Of a stretch of DNA of 64,000 nt, positions 56,601 through 62,738 are shown one piece after another. The notes beneath the pieces are model-generated. The model saw only the letters and a program-made list of their open reading frames with translations, was not told the DNA's origin and searched no databases. The stretch is from Saprospiraceae bacterium (GTDB taxonomy: Bacteria; Bacteroidota; Bacteroidia; Chitinophagales; Saprospiraceae): assembly GCA_016722295.1 (NCBI GenBank), contig JADKGL010000003.1, positions 62,001 to 126,000 on the forward strand. The letters are read 5' to 3'. The translations under genes and the position numbers were made by a program. The first letter of the stretch is position 1. The number at the start of each line of letters is the position of its first letter.

Positions 56601-58682
56601 ATATATGAATTTTGAATTTGCACAAGAACCTGCTACGATACTATCCCTTTGTGCAATAACAATACTTGCAGCTGGATCACAATTGTCCGTTGCAGTGGCA
56701 ACACCAGTTGCTGAAGAACTTGAGTTTGCATCACAATTAATGGTAAGATCAGCTGGACAAACGATCACAGGTTTTGTCGTGTCTTGTGTTGTGATTAATT
56801 GTACACAAGAACTCATATTTAAACATGAATCCGTCGCTGTCCATATGCGATAAATGAATTTTGCATTCGCACAAGTACCATCAACAATACTATCTCTTTG
56901 TGCAATGATTAAACTTGCTGCAGGATCACAATTGTCCGTTGCAGTAGCTACACCCGTTGCTGAAGAACTTGCATCAGCATCACAATTTATAGTAAGATCC
57001 GCAGGACAAATGATCACAGGTTTGGTCGTGTCTTGCGTTGTGATCAATTGTACACAAGAACTCATATTCATACATGAATCTGTCGCTGTCCATATGCGAT
57101 AAATCAATTTTGCATTCGCACAAGAACCTGCTACAATACTATCTCTTTGCGCTATAATTAAACTTGCAGCAGGATCACAATTGTCCGTTGCAGTGGCAAC
57201 ACCAGTTTCTGAAGAACTTGCATCAGCATCACAATTGATAGTAAGATCCGCAGGACAAATGATCACAGGTTTTGTAGTGTCTTGTGTAGTGATTAATTGT
57301 ACACAAGAACTCATATTCATACATGAATCTGTCGCTGTCCAAATGCGATAAATGAATTTTGCATTGGCACAAGCACCTGATACAATACTATCTCTTTGTG
57401 CTATAATTAAACTTGCAGCAGGATCACAATTGTCTGTTGCAGTGGCAATACCAGTAGCCGAAGAACTTGAGTTTGCATCACAATTAATGGTAAGATCAGG
57501 AGGGCAAACGATAACAGGTTTTGTCGCGTCTTGAGTTGTGATTAATTGAACACAACGAATCATATTCATACAAGAATCCGTAGCTGTCCAAATGCGATAA
57601 ATGAATTTTGAATTCGCACAAGTACCATCAACAATACTATCTCTTTGTGCAATGATTAAACTAGCAGCTGGATCACAATTGTCAGTTGCAGAAGCAACAC
57701 CAGTTGCTGATGAACTTGAGTTCGCATCACAATTTATAGTAAGATCAGCAGGACATGTGATCACAGGTTTTGTTGTGTCTTGTGTTGTAATTAATTGAAC
57801 ACAACGACTCATATTCATACAAGAATCCGTAGCTGTCCAAATGCGATAAATGAATTTTGCATTCGCACATGAACCTGCTACGATACTATCTCTTTGTGCA
57901 ATGATTAAACTTGCAGCAGGATCACAATTATCTGTCGCAGTGGCAATACCAGTTGCTGATGAACTTGCATCAGCATCACAATTTATAGCAAGATCGGCTG
58001 GACAAACGATCACAGGTTTTGTAGTGTCTTGTGTGGTAATTAATTGCACACATGTACTTATATTTAAACAAGAATCTGTCGCTGTCCAAATGCGATAAAT
58101 AAATTTTGCATTGGCACATGAGCCATAAACTATACTATCTCTTTGTGCAATAACAATACTTGCAGCAGGATCACAATTGTCAGTTGCAGTGGCAACACCT
58201 GTTGCTGAAGAACTTGAGTTTGCATCACAATTTATAGTAAGATCCGCAGGACAAACGATCACAGGTTTTGTAGTGTCTTGTGTTGTGATTAATTGCACAC
58301 AACGACTCATATTCATACAAGAATCTTTAGCTGTCCATATGCGATAAATCAATTTTGCATTTGCACATGAGCCATAAACTATACTATCTCTTTGTGCAAT
58401 AACAATACTAGCAGCTGGATCACAATTGTCCGTTGCAGTGGCAACACCAGTTGCTAATGAACTTGAGTTTGCATCACAATTTATTGTAAGATCCGCAGGA
58501 CAAACGATCACAGGTTTTGTAGTGTCTTGTGTTGTAATTAATTGCACACAAGAACTTATATTTAAACATGAATCCGTAGCTGTCCAAATGCGATAAATCA
58601 ATTTTGCATTCGCACAAGTACCTGCTACAATACTATCTCTTTGTGCAATGATTAAACTTGCAGCTGGATCACAATTGTCCAT
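44691..58682 (-). CDS. Giant T9SS surface protein, main reading frame (repeats, Ig-like modules, dockerin/cohesin-like, sorting domain)
   Basis: This 4,663-residue frame is the downstream part of one gene whose N-terminus is at 58807-59946. Its first codon (MDNCDPAAS) is internal to a repeat, so it is not a true start. It contains about 38 complete copies of an 83-residue unit beginning TTKPVIICPADLTINCDA, with six cysteines (ICP, INCD, DNCD, SCAN, DSC, SCV) and YRIWTATDSC near the end. The unit resembles HYR/Ig-like modules. Divergent Ig-like modules follow (for example TDECGNSSTC). Near the end come a dockerin-like part (NGVTTADIVKIQKHILG and AADVNNSNSITAKDI), a cohesin-like beta domain (FQFTLHFNTDVLEFVG) and a T9SS type A sorting domain (KPNPWNKTTDIEI to SITQKMIVD). 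It is expected on the cell surface, probably as an adhesin or stalk; that role is inferred. Confidence 0.88.
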   Translation of the reverse strand: MDNCDPAASLIIAQRDSIVAGTCANAKLIYRIWTATDSCLNISSCVQLITTQDTTKPVIVCPADLTINCDANSSSLATGVATATDNCDPAASIVIAQRDSIVYGSCANAKLIYRIWTAKDSCMNMSRCVQLITTQDTTKPVIVCPADLTINCDANSSSSATGVATATDNCDPAASIVIAQRDSIVYGSCANAKFIYRIWTATDSCLNISTCVQLITTQDTTKPVIVCPADLAINCDADASSSATGIATATDNCDPAASLIIAQRDSIVAGSCANAKFIYRIWTATDSCMNMSRCVQLITTQDTTKPVITCPADLTINCDANSSSSATGVASATDNCDPAASLIIAQRDSIVDGTCANSKFIYRIWTATDSCMNMIRCVQLITTQDATKPVIVCPPDLTINCDANSSSSATGIATATDNCDPAASLIIAQRDSIVSGACANAKFIYRIWTATDSCMNMSSCVQLITTQDTTKPVIICPADLTINCDADASSSETGVATATDNCDPAASLIIAQRDSIVAGSCANAKLIYRIWTATDSCMNMSSCVQLITTQDTTKPVIICPADLTINCDADASSSATGVATATDNCDPAASLIIAQRDSIVDGTCANAKFIYRIWTATDSCLNMSSCVQLITTQDTTKPVIVCPADLTINCDANSSSSATGVATATDNCDPAASIVIAQRDSIVAGSCANSKFIYRIWTATDSCMNMSSCVQLITTQDTTKPVIICPADLTINCDANSSSSATGVATATDNCDPVASIVIAQRDSIVSGSCANSKFIYRIWTATDSCLNMSSCVQLITTQDTTKPVIICPADLTINCDANSSSSATGVATATDNCDPAASLIIAQRDSIVAGSCANSKLIYRIWTATDSCMNMSSCVQLITTQDTTKPVIICPADVTINCDADASSSATGVATATDNCDPAASLIIAQRDSIVDGSCANAKFIYRIWTATDSCMNMSSCVQLITTQDTTKPVIICPADLTINCDANSSSSATGVATATDNCDPAASLIIAQRDSIVSGSCANAKLIYRIWTATDSCMNMSRCVQLITTQDTTKPVIICPADLTINCDANSSSSATGVATATDNCDPAASIVIAQRDSIVAGSCANSKFIYRIWTATDSCMNMSSCVQLITTQDTTKPVIICPADLTINCDANSSSSATGVATATDNCDPAASLIISQRDSIVDGSCANAKFIYRIWTATDSCMNMSRCVQLITTQDTTKPVIVCPADLTINCDANSSSSATGVATATDNCDPAASLIIAQRDSIVAGSCANAKLIYRIWTATDSCMNMSSCVQLITTQDTTKPVIICPADLTINCDADASSSATGVATATDNCDPAASIVIAQRDSIVNGSCANAKFIYRIWTATDSCMNMSSCVQLITTQDTTKPVIICPADLTINCDANSSSSATGVATATDNCDPAASIVIAQRDSIVDGSCANAKFIYRIWTATDSCMNMSSCVQLITTQDTTKPVIVCPADLTINCDANSSSSATGVATATDNCDPAASIVIAQRDSIVEGSCANAKLIYRIWTATDSCMNMSSCVQLITTQDTTKPVIICPADLTINCDADASSSATGVATATDNCDPAASLIIAQRDSIVDGACANAKLIYRIWTATDSCLNMSSCVQLITTQDTTKPVIVCPADLTINCDANSSSSATGVATASDNCDPASSIIITQRDSIVSGSCANSKLIYRIWTATDSCMNMSRCVQLITTQDTTKPVIICPADLTINCDANSSSSATGVATATDNCDPAASIVIAQRDSIVDGSCANSKFIYRIWTATDSCMNMSSCVQLITTQDTTKPVIICPADLTINCDADASSSATGVATATDNCDPAASLIISQRDSIVDGSCANSKLIYRIWTATDSCINMSSCVQLITTQDTTKPVIICPADLTINCDADSSSSATGVATATDNCDPAASIVIAQRDSIVDGSCANAKLIYRIWTATDSCLNMSSCVQLITTQDTTKPVIVCPADLTINCDADASSSATGVATATDNCDPAASLIIAQRDSIVDGSCANSKLIYRIWTATDSCMNMSRCVQLITTQDTTKPVIVCPADLTINCDANSSSSATGVATATDNCDPAASIVIAQRDSIVDGSCANSKLIYRIWTATDSCMNMSSCVQLITTQDTTKPVIICPADLTINCDADASSSATGVATATDNCDPAASLIIAQRDSIVAGSCANSKLIYRIWTATDSCLNMSSCVQLITTQDTTKPVIVCPVDLTINCDANSSSSATGVATATDNCDPAASIVIAQRDSIVAGSCANSKLIYRIWTATDSCMNMSSCVQLITTQDTTKPVIVCPADLTINCDADASSSATGVATATDNCDPAASLIIAQRDSIVAGSCANSKLIYRIWTATDSCLNMSSCVQLITTQDTTKPVIVCPADLTINCDADASSSATGVATATDNCEPAASLIIAQRDSIVDGTCANSKLIYRIWTATDSCLNMSSCVQLITTQDTTKPVIICPADLTINCDADASSSATGVATATDNCDPAASIVIAQRDSIVDGTCANAKLIYRIWTATDSCMNMSSCVQLITTQDTTKPVIICPADLTINCDADASSSATGVATATDNCDPAASLIIAQRDSIVAGACANSKLIYRIWTATDSCMNMSSCVQLITTQDTTKPVIVCPADLTINCDADASSSATGVATATDNCDPAASIVIAQRDSIVAGSCANSKLIYRIWTATDSCMNMSSCVQLITTQDTTKPVIICPADLTINCDADASSSATGVATATDNCDPAASIVIAQRDSIVAGSCANAKLIYRIWTATDSCMNMSSCVQLITTQDTTKPVIVCPADLTINCDANASSSATGVATATDNCDPASSIIIAQRDSIVEGSCANSKLIYRIWTATDSCMNMSRCVQLITTQDTTKPVIICPADLTINCDANSSSSATGVATATDNCDPAASIVIAQRDSIVDGSCANAKLIYRIWTATDSCLNMSSCVQLITTQDTTKPVIICPADLTINCDADASSSATGVATATDNCDPAASIVIAQRDSIVDGSCANSKLIYRIWTATDSCMNLSSCVQLITTQDTTKPVIVCPADLTINCDANSSSTATGVATATDNCDPASSIIIAQRDSIVSGSCANAKLIYRIWTATDSCMNMSRCVQLITTQDTTKPVIICPADLTINCDANSSSTATGVATATDNCDPASSIIIAQRDSIVSGSCANSKLIYRIWTATDSCLNMSTCVQLITTQDTTKPIAICKDLQFIYTTNHYAIITADSINNGSYDNCSTSPNISMSIDHDTIFCNRGDYYDYVTLTVTDECGNSSTCLSTVTLIDVQAPEISCPNSFTVNLTECECFANLLSTNSISDYITATDNCDTAVTLVQLLPTEFGLDSIPPGIHIFSFMAVDDFGNRDTCEFTITVLGSAPAQISCRAKLNVSLDEFCEAKITAQSLIIGKTCAEENYIVQLMDEHNQLISGNRIDHNYLNNHITAKVSYKCTQNSCWSTLYIEDKLAPILTCTLDTISCGDTIGQSIMPRIFESCPGSTLELVDEREIPIACQDAILGMNIRKYRAKDASGNYSEICSDTTYIRRISLDSIYLMKTEFKISCDSTYQKDKNGNPHPSSFGSPMYRGIDLYLMPSFQCNLFTNYTDHIFSINLCHKKIIRTWTIREWWCNTERTRTFQQLFEIIDNNRPEINAATVVFNSVPLSGYNCKVGIITPIIEVIEDCSSVKTILLKINNSLYTYSPQSILEVEYGVNKIEVIATDQCGNSDTLTQYLEFKDTQMPTPICDHRTVVSLNGKSQISVPSSVFDNGSYDNCSAVRFEARRMTNECGQANFDQWSSDLFFCCNDIGKELMISLKVIDENGNENTCMVRVEVQDKSIPLVQCLPDITVDCNFSYDINHLDRTFGKIVDDSSQRSAIVIDTNYHPRYSSYPLDGFVNKLCGVVVIESIDTSNFNSCQTGYLKRNFLISDAQGNTVSCSQKIQFVKSKILSQKEIVFPFDLDTTNICGINNFNPSLLAPQYSFPRIIAQSCSSFAYSYKDEISQINSNCYTIQRIWSVIDWCAKDINNNFIIYRDTQLIKNRINEKPLILSQCKDTMICIYDANCSSQNVSLQIQARDYCNASTNLKYKVKVDFNSDGSIDLVRDNGNNSTYNTLFPLGLHKVIWEVEDGCGNVASCNYEINIVNCKAPTVYCHPSLNVVLDSRDTNGDGIPDIKEVSVKARDLDAGSNHPCGYSLKYSFSRDINDTVRTYGCAEANQSVPVSLFVTDINGNWSECKARIFVQDDPSRLPHCTTNAMANVTGFIHSSNTEAMKSVEVILESTTTKSELSIDDGRYIFNDLPTNQNYIVRPVKNQDWLNGVTTADIVKIQKHILGIQEFKHANQYIAADVNNSNSITAKDISDLRKLILGVTAAIPNNTSWKFIDKQYSFDHPEDALLHQYPMSYTLKPLLSNMNIDFTGIKIGDVNESAKASGVAKVETRSSEKLIIDVEELTHTNDDEIILSFSARDIERYEGFQFTLHFNTDVLEFVGKQNNIESLVTDEQISFINTDAGIITCSWNGDSNSKNKLFELVFRKKKVSTIADQIVINSLLTPALALLNSTDQEQEVRLNFRSESQSVFSVKQNKPNPWNKTTDIEICVPEISVVNLKLYDFTGKLISTLEKKLAKGVSIWSLERSQFGHSGVYFYQFNCGSHSITQKMIVD

Positions 58683-59252
58683 TGCTGTAGCAACACCAGT
58701 TGCTGTTGAACTTGCATCTGCATCACAATTTATGTAAGATCAGTGGACAAATGATCACAGGTTTTGTGTGTCTTGGTTGTGATTAATTGTACACAACGAC
58801 TCATATTCAACATGAATCTGTCGCTGTCCAAATGCGATAAATCAATTTTGCATTGGCACATGACCGCAACGATACTATCTCTTTGTGCATGATTAAACTA
58901 GCAGCAGGATCACAATTGTCTGTTGCAGTGGCAACACCTGTTGCTGAAGAACTTGAGTTTGCATCACAATTTATAGTAAGATCAGCTGGACAAACGATCA
59001 CAGGTTTTGTCGTATCTTGAGTTGTGATCAATTGTACACAACGACTCATATTCATACATGAATCCGTAGCCGTCCATATGCGATAAATGAATTTTGCATT
59101 CGCACAAGAACCATCTACGATACTATCTCTTTGTGCTATAATTAAACTTGCAGCAGGATCACAATTGTCTGTTGCAGTGGCAACACCAGTTGCTGAAGAA
59201 CTTGAGTTTGCATTACAATTTATTGTAAGGTTTAAAGGACATGTTATTACAG
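49052..59252 (-). repeat. Tandem array of 41 units of 249 bp (83 codons)
   Basis: The anchor ACAGGTTTTGT recurs every 249 bases from 59004 down to 49301, with a divergent final copy at 49052 and a first unit opening at 59252. The span equals 41 units minus eight bases. The loss is confined to one unit at about 58730-58890. Units are near-identical at DNA level. Variation is limited to a few positions such as NSSSSATG/DASSSATG, LIIAQ/IVIAQ, NAK/NSK, KLIYR/KFIYR and SCMNMSS/SCLNMSS. Short-read assembly could have changed the copy number. Confidence 0.93.
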
Positions 59253-59946
59253 GCGCAATATTATCAACAACTTTATAAATAATAGGACATAAAATGGAGT
59301 CTTTACTATCTTTTAGTTTGTATGTTCTCGTTAGAATTAAAGTATCTCCAATGCATCCTTTTCCAGTATTGTATGAATCAGTGGATGAAAGTTTTAAAGA
59401 ATCACAATAATTAAATATTACACCACCTAAAACTTTAAATCCAGAAGTATCTGTTACCGCATTAGGTAGATTTTCTCGACATTGAAATAAACCACCATTT
59501 GAACTTGGGCAAGTGATATTTAATACACAACAATTGACTGCAGTAAATTTATACGTTTCAGAATCATTACCTGGTTTACATATCAAAATATTAACTGAAT
59601 CATTTGCAGTTGGCTTGATACTAGTTAATACTGTAATTGGTGTTGAACAATTATCTTTCCAAACAAAAGTTGAACCTGGTGTTGGAACATTCATTGTAAC
59701 ACACAGACCAGGAGCTAATTTAATTTTAAATTGAACACATCTAGAGGAGCTAGAAGGGCAACAATTTTGACCAGACCTTGTAGTAGTTATAGTTGTCATA
59801 GCACCTATAGATGTCAAATTCACATTGTGCATATTAGGTGCAGTGCCACATGTAAATTGCCCATGTAGTTGAAAAGGTCCAAGACTCAATATAATCAACA
59901 CAAGCCAAATCAACTGGCTTGATAGAAAACTTTTGTGTAAGTTCAT
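58807..59946 (-). CDS. Giant T9SS surface protein, N-terminal part (upstream of the frame break)
   Basis: This 379-residue frame holds the true start of the giant gene. ATG 59946 opens a signal peptide (residues 1-30, ending QLHGQFTCG). Residues ~31-225 form a unique Cys-rich N-terminal region (CCPSSSSRC, CVLNITCPSS, ECRENLP-like segment). The first repeat unit starts at DNIAPVITCPLNLTINC (about residue 232), slightly divergent, followed by one full unit and part of a third. The frame is then lost through eight single-base deletions between about 58,890 and 58,730. Restoring them joins this to the 44691-58682 frame and gives a protein of about 5,087 residues. Its promoter is at 60003-60010. 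Confidence 0.88.
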   Translation of the reverse strand: MNLHKSFLSSQLIWLVLIILSLGPFQLHGQFTCGTAPNMHNVNLTSIGAMTTITTTRSGQNCCPSSSSRCVQFKIKLAPGLCVTMNVPTPGSTFVWKDNCSTPITVLTSIKPTANDSVNILICKPGNDSETYKFTAVNCCVLNITCPSSNGGLFQCRENLPNAVTDTSGFKVLGGVIFNYCDSLKLSSTDSYNTGKGCIGDTLILTRTYKLKDSKDSILCPIIYKVVDNIAPVITCPLNLTINCNANSSSSATGVATATDNCDPAASLIIAQRDSIVDGSCANAKFIYRIWTATDSCMNMSRCVQLITTQDTTKPVIVCPADLTINCDANSSSSATGVATATDNCDPAASLIMHKEIVSLRSCANAKLIYRIWTATDSC

Positions 59947-60002
59947 TTAAAAATATTCAAAATAATGTCTTCTGAATTACTGATTTTGGGCAAAATCTGT
60001 GC

Positions 60003-60010
60003 CAAAGATA
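60003..60010 (-). promoter_or_regulatory. Promoter -7 element for the giant surface-protein gene
   Basis: The minus strand reads TATCTTTG, a TAnnTTTG match, 56 bases before the ATG at 59946. The -33 region overlaps an AT-only inverted repeat (AATTTTATA / TATAAAATT, 60016-60035). Confidence 0.5.
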
Positions 60011-60345
60011 TATAGAATTTTATAAATATAAAATTTTATACTATATTTAAATCGATGATTAATAAATATATACACATATTATTCGTTATATATTACGACC
60101 AAAGTTTTATAAATTATTGATTATCAAACTTTTAAAAAACTTTACTTTTTTTATAATTTTTACAAAAAAATTGATTGTTTATTAACCAACTTTTTGCTTG
60201 CTCAAAAATTTAGTTAGATCTATATTGAGTTAAATTTTATCTTCCAATTTTGATTAAAATATGTTTACTTAAATTAATTTCATTGAATGAATTGAGTCTT
60301 TTGGGTTGAATCCAAATCTTATCCTGATTAAAACCCTATTTTAAC
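60011..60345. other. AT-rich divergent intergenic region
   Basis: Apart from the AT inverted repeat at 60016-60035, this 335-base stretch between the giant gene's promoter and the comM promoter shows no frame, RNA or repeat that I can support. It is very AT-rich. Confidence 0.6.
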
Positions 60346-60353
60346 TATTTTTG
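60346..60353 (+). promoter_or_regulatory. Promoter -7 element for the comM operon
   Basis: TATTTTTG matches TAnnTTTG and is followed by CATTTCA. It covers the TTG at 60351 that would otherwise be a possible start, so the ATG at 60399 is the start of comM. Confidence 0.55.
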
Positions 60354-60398
60354 CATTTCATATTTATAATTGCTGATTCCTATTTAAATTTAAACCCT

Positions 60399-61955
60399 AT
60401 GTTAGTAAAAACTTATTCAGCAGCTGTGTTTGGCGTTGATGCAAAAAAAATCATTGTTGAAGTTAATGCTGGTGGAACTGTTGCCGCAGGAAAAATATCC
60501 TATTTTCTAGTAGGACTTCCAGATAATGCTGTAAAAGAATCTTATCAAAGAGTCGAAGCTGCAATTAAAAACATTGGTTTGACATTCCCTAGAGTAAAAA
60601 TTGTGATTAATTTGGCTCCTGCAGATTTACGCAAAGAAGGGTCAGCATACGATTTGCCTATTGCAATTGGAATCTTGGCTGCTACAAAACAAATTCAAAT
60701 CTCCAAACTAGAAGATTACATGATTCTAGGAGAACTCAGTCTTGACGGAGGCCTCCGTCCAATCAAAGGGGCACTTCCGATCGCGATACAAGCTAGAAAA
60801 GAGAAATACAAAGGCATTATATTACCACTTGAAAATGCTAAAGAAGCAGCCATCGTTAATCAACTAGATGTAATCGGTGTAGAAAATTTAACTGAAGCTG
60901 TAGAATTTGTAAATGGAATTAAACTTATTGAACCTCTTGTCATCAACACAAGAGATGAATTCGCTTATCAACAGATTGCATATTCAAAAGATTTTTCAGA
61001 TGTAAAAGGTCAAGAAAATATAAAACGATCTTTAGAAATTGCAGCTGCAGGTGGGCATAATGTAATTTTAATTGGACCACCTGGTGCAGGAAAAACCATG
61101 TTGGCACAGCGATTACCATCAATCCTTCCTCCATTAACACTTCAAGAAGCACTAGAAACTACAAAGATTCATAGTGTCTCAGGAATTTTATCCAAAAATA
61201 CAGGATTAGTTTCAATCCGTCCATTTCGTTCTCCTCATCATACAGTCAGCGATGTAGCCTTGGTGGGTGGTGGTTCAAATCCAAGTCCTGGAGAAATTTC
61301 ACTAGCACATAATGGAGTTTTATTTTTAGATGAATTACCAGAATTTAAAAGGACTGTTCTTGAAGTTTTACGACAACCAATGGAGGAACGCCGAGTGACA
61401 ATATCTAGAGCAAAGGTTAGCATAGACTATCCTTCCAGCTTTATGCTTGTCGCTTCAATGAATCCTTGTCCTTGTGGATATTACAATCATCCTGAAAAAG
61501 AATGTGTTTGTGGTCCCGGTATTGTTAAAAAATATTTGAGTAAAATCAGTGGACCACTATTGGATAGAATTGATTTACATGTCGAAGTCACGCCTGTTTC
61601 TACAGATGATCTTATGGAAAATATCAAAGTTGGTGAAAATTCTGAAACCATCCGAAATCGCGTATTAAAAGCAAGAGCTAGACAAGAAGATCGATATAAA
61701 GAAAATAGTGAACTACACTGCAACGCACAGATTTCTTCAAGCATGGTCAAAGACATTTGTCAAATCAGTCAAGCAGGTTCAACTTTATTAAAAACCGCAA
61801 TGCAAAAGCTTCAACTTTCAGCTCGTGCATATGATCGAATCCTTAAAGTAGCTCGAACTATTGCAGATCTGGCTGATTCCGACGAAATTAAAATAGAACA
61901 TCTTGCAGAAGCCATTCATTTTAGAAGTTTGGATAGAGAAAGTTGGGCAGGGTAA
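60399..61955 (+). CDS. comM: YifB/ComM-family Mg-chelatase-like AAA+ ATPase
   Basis: This 518-residue protein has a ComM N-terminal domain (MLVKTYSAAVFGVDAKK, FFLVGLPDNAVKES-type as FLVGLPDNAVKES, and INLAPADLRKEG). The central AAA+ core has Walker A GPPGAGKTM (about residue 228), RPFRSPHHTVSD, GEISLAHNGVLFLDELPEF with Walker B, and a sensor region with ASMNPCPCGYYNHP including the zinc-like CPCG and CVCG cysteines. The end has the Mg-chelatase C-terminal helical part (LSARAYDRILKVARTIADL). In competent bacteria ComM is a branch-migration helicase that helps integrate transformed DNA; in others its role is unclear. It is probably co-transcribed with the next two genes (10- and 2-base gaps). 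Confidence 0.95.
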   Translation: MLVKTYSAAVFGVDAKKIIVEVNAGGTVAAGKISYFLVGLPDNAVKESYQRVEAAIKNIGLTFPRVKIVINLAPADLRKEGSAYDLPIAIGILAATKQIQISKLEDYMILGELSLDGGLRPIKGALPIAIQARKEKYKGIILPLENAKEAAIVNQLDVIGVENLTEAVEFVNGIKLIEPLVINTRDEFAYQQIAYSKDFSDVKGQENIKRSLEIAAAGGHNVILIGPPGAGKTMLAQRLPSILPPLTLQEALETTKIHSVSGILSKNTGLVSIRPFRSPHHTVSDVALVGGGSNPSPGEISLAHNGVLFLDELPEFKRTVLEVLRQPMEERRVTISRAKVSIDYPSSFMLVASMNPCPCGYYNHPEKECVCGPGIVKKYLSKISGPLLDRIDLHVEVTPVSTDDLMENIKVGENSETIRNRVLKARARQEDRYKENSELHCNAQISSSMVKDICQISQAGSTLLKTAMQKLQLSARAYDRILKVARTIADLADSDEIKIEHLAEAIHFRSLDRESWAG

Positions 61956-61965
61956 ATAAATTTTT

Positions 61966-62736
61966 ATGGTAGCAAGTAAGTTAAAGAAAAAAAATCTTAA
62001 AATTGAATTTCATTATATTGAGGTAACTGTAGGCATTGAAGAAAAAAAGATTTCAAAATGGATTAATCACGTCGTTCAACAGCATCAAAAGGATCCAAAT
62101 GAGTTAAACATTATTTTTTGTAATGATGAATACCTACTTGAAATTAATAAACAATATTTAAATCACGATTATTATACCGACATTATTACTTTTCCCCATA
62201 GTGAGGAAGAAGTATATGGTGATTTATATATTAGTATAGATCGAGTACGCGAGAATGCAAAAAATTTAAGCATAGACCAAGAACTTGAAATCCTTCGTGT
62301 GATCATTCATGGAGTATTACATTTGTTAGGATTTAAAGATAAAACAAAAAAGGAAATTGAAGTCATAAGAAAAAAAGAAGATGAGGCAATTTCTCTTTAC
62401 AAAAAAGAGTTTTTGTTAGAGCATCATTATTATGATCAAGTATATGAAATCGTATCAATGATTCCTAAAGGAAAAGTTACAAACTATGGTGCTATTTCAG
62501 ATTTTTTAGCCTTAGGTTCAGCTCGAATGGTTGGATATGCATTGAACCAATTGAAAGGACATCACCGAGATCATATTCCAGCGCATCGCGTAGTAAATGC
62601 AAAGGGAGAATTGTCTGGGAAAAATTATTTTGGTGGCAATATTATGCAAGAGCTATTAGAGGCAGAGGGCATTTTGATTGAAAAAGATAAAATTATTAAT
62701 TTCGATCAACATTTTTGGAATCCGAAGTTTATGTAA
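61966..62736 (+). CDS. ybeY: YbeY endoribonuclease fused to an alkyltransferase-like (ATL) domain
   Basis: This 256-residue protein joins two normally separate domains. Residues 1-~145 are YbeY, the metal-dependent RNase that matures 16S rRNA: LNIIFCNDEYLLEIN, YYTDIITFP, and IIHGVLHLLGFKDK. His115 and His119 are present. The third ligand position is Asp125 instead of the usual His, as is common in Bacteroidota. Residues ~155-256 are the DNA-binding domain of O6-alkylguanine-DNA alkyltransferases: VYEIVSMIPKGKVTNYGAIS, RMVGYALNQL and IPAHRVVN. The reactive Cys of PCHRV is replaced by Ala206, so it is an ATL that binds alkylated bases and cannot repair them itself. An extra A in the A run at ~62400 would split it into two overlapping genes, so the fusion should be confirmed. 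Confidence 0.88.
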   Translation: MVASKLKKKNLKIEFHYIEVTVGIEEKKISKWINHVVQQHQKDPNELNIIFCNDEYLLEINKQYLNHDYYTDIITFPHSEEEVYGDLYISIDRVRENAKNLSIDQELEILRVIIHGVLHLLGFKDKTKKEIEVIRKKEDEAISLYKKEFLLEHHYYDQVYEIVSMIPKGKVTNYGAISDFLALGSARMVGYALNQLKGHHRDHIPAHRVVNAKGELSGKNYFGGNIMQELLEAEGILIEKDKIINFDQHFWNPKFM

Positions 62737-62738
62737 TT

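Noticed and set aside
49052..59252. CRISPR array
   Set aside because: The unit is 249 bp with no spacers and is in a long coding frame.
50188..59278. More than twenty rightward open frames of 60-165 codons with recurring AAGSQLSVAVATPV
   Set aside because: They are antisense shadows of the 249-bp repeat. Their periodicity follows from the coding repeat on the minus strand, and each ends at the same place in the unit.
60351..60398. TTG start for comM at 60351
   Set aside because: It lies within the TATTTTTG promoter element; the family N-terminus MLVKTYSAAVFG begins at ATG 60399.
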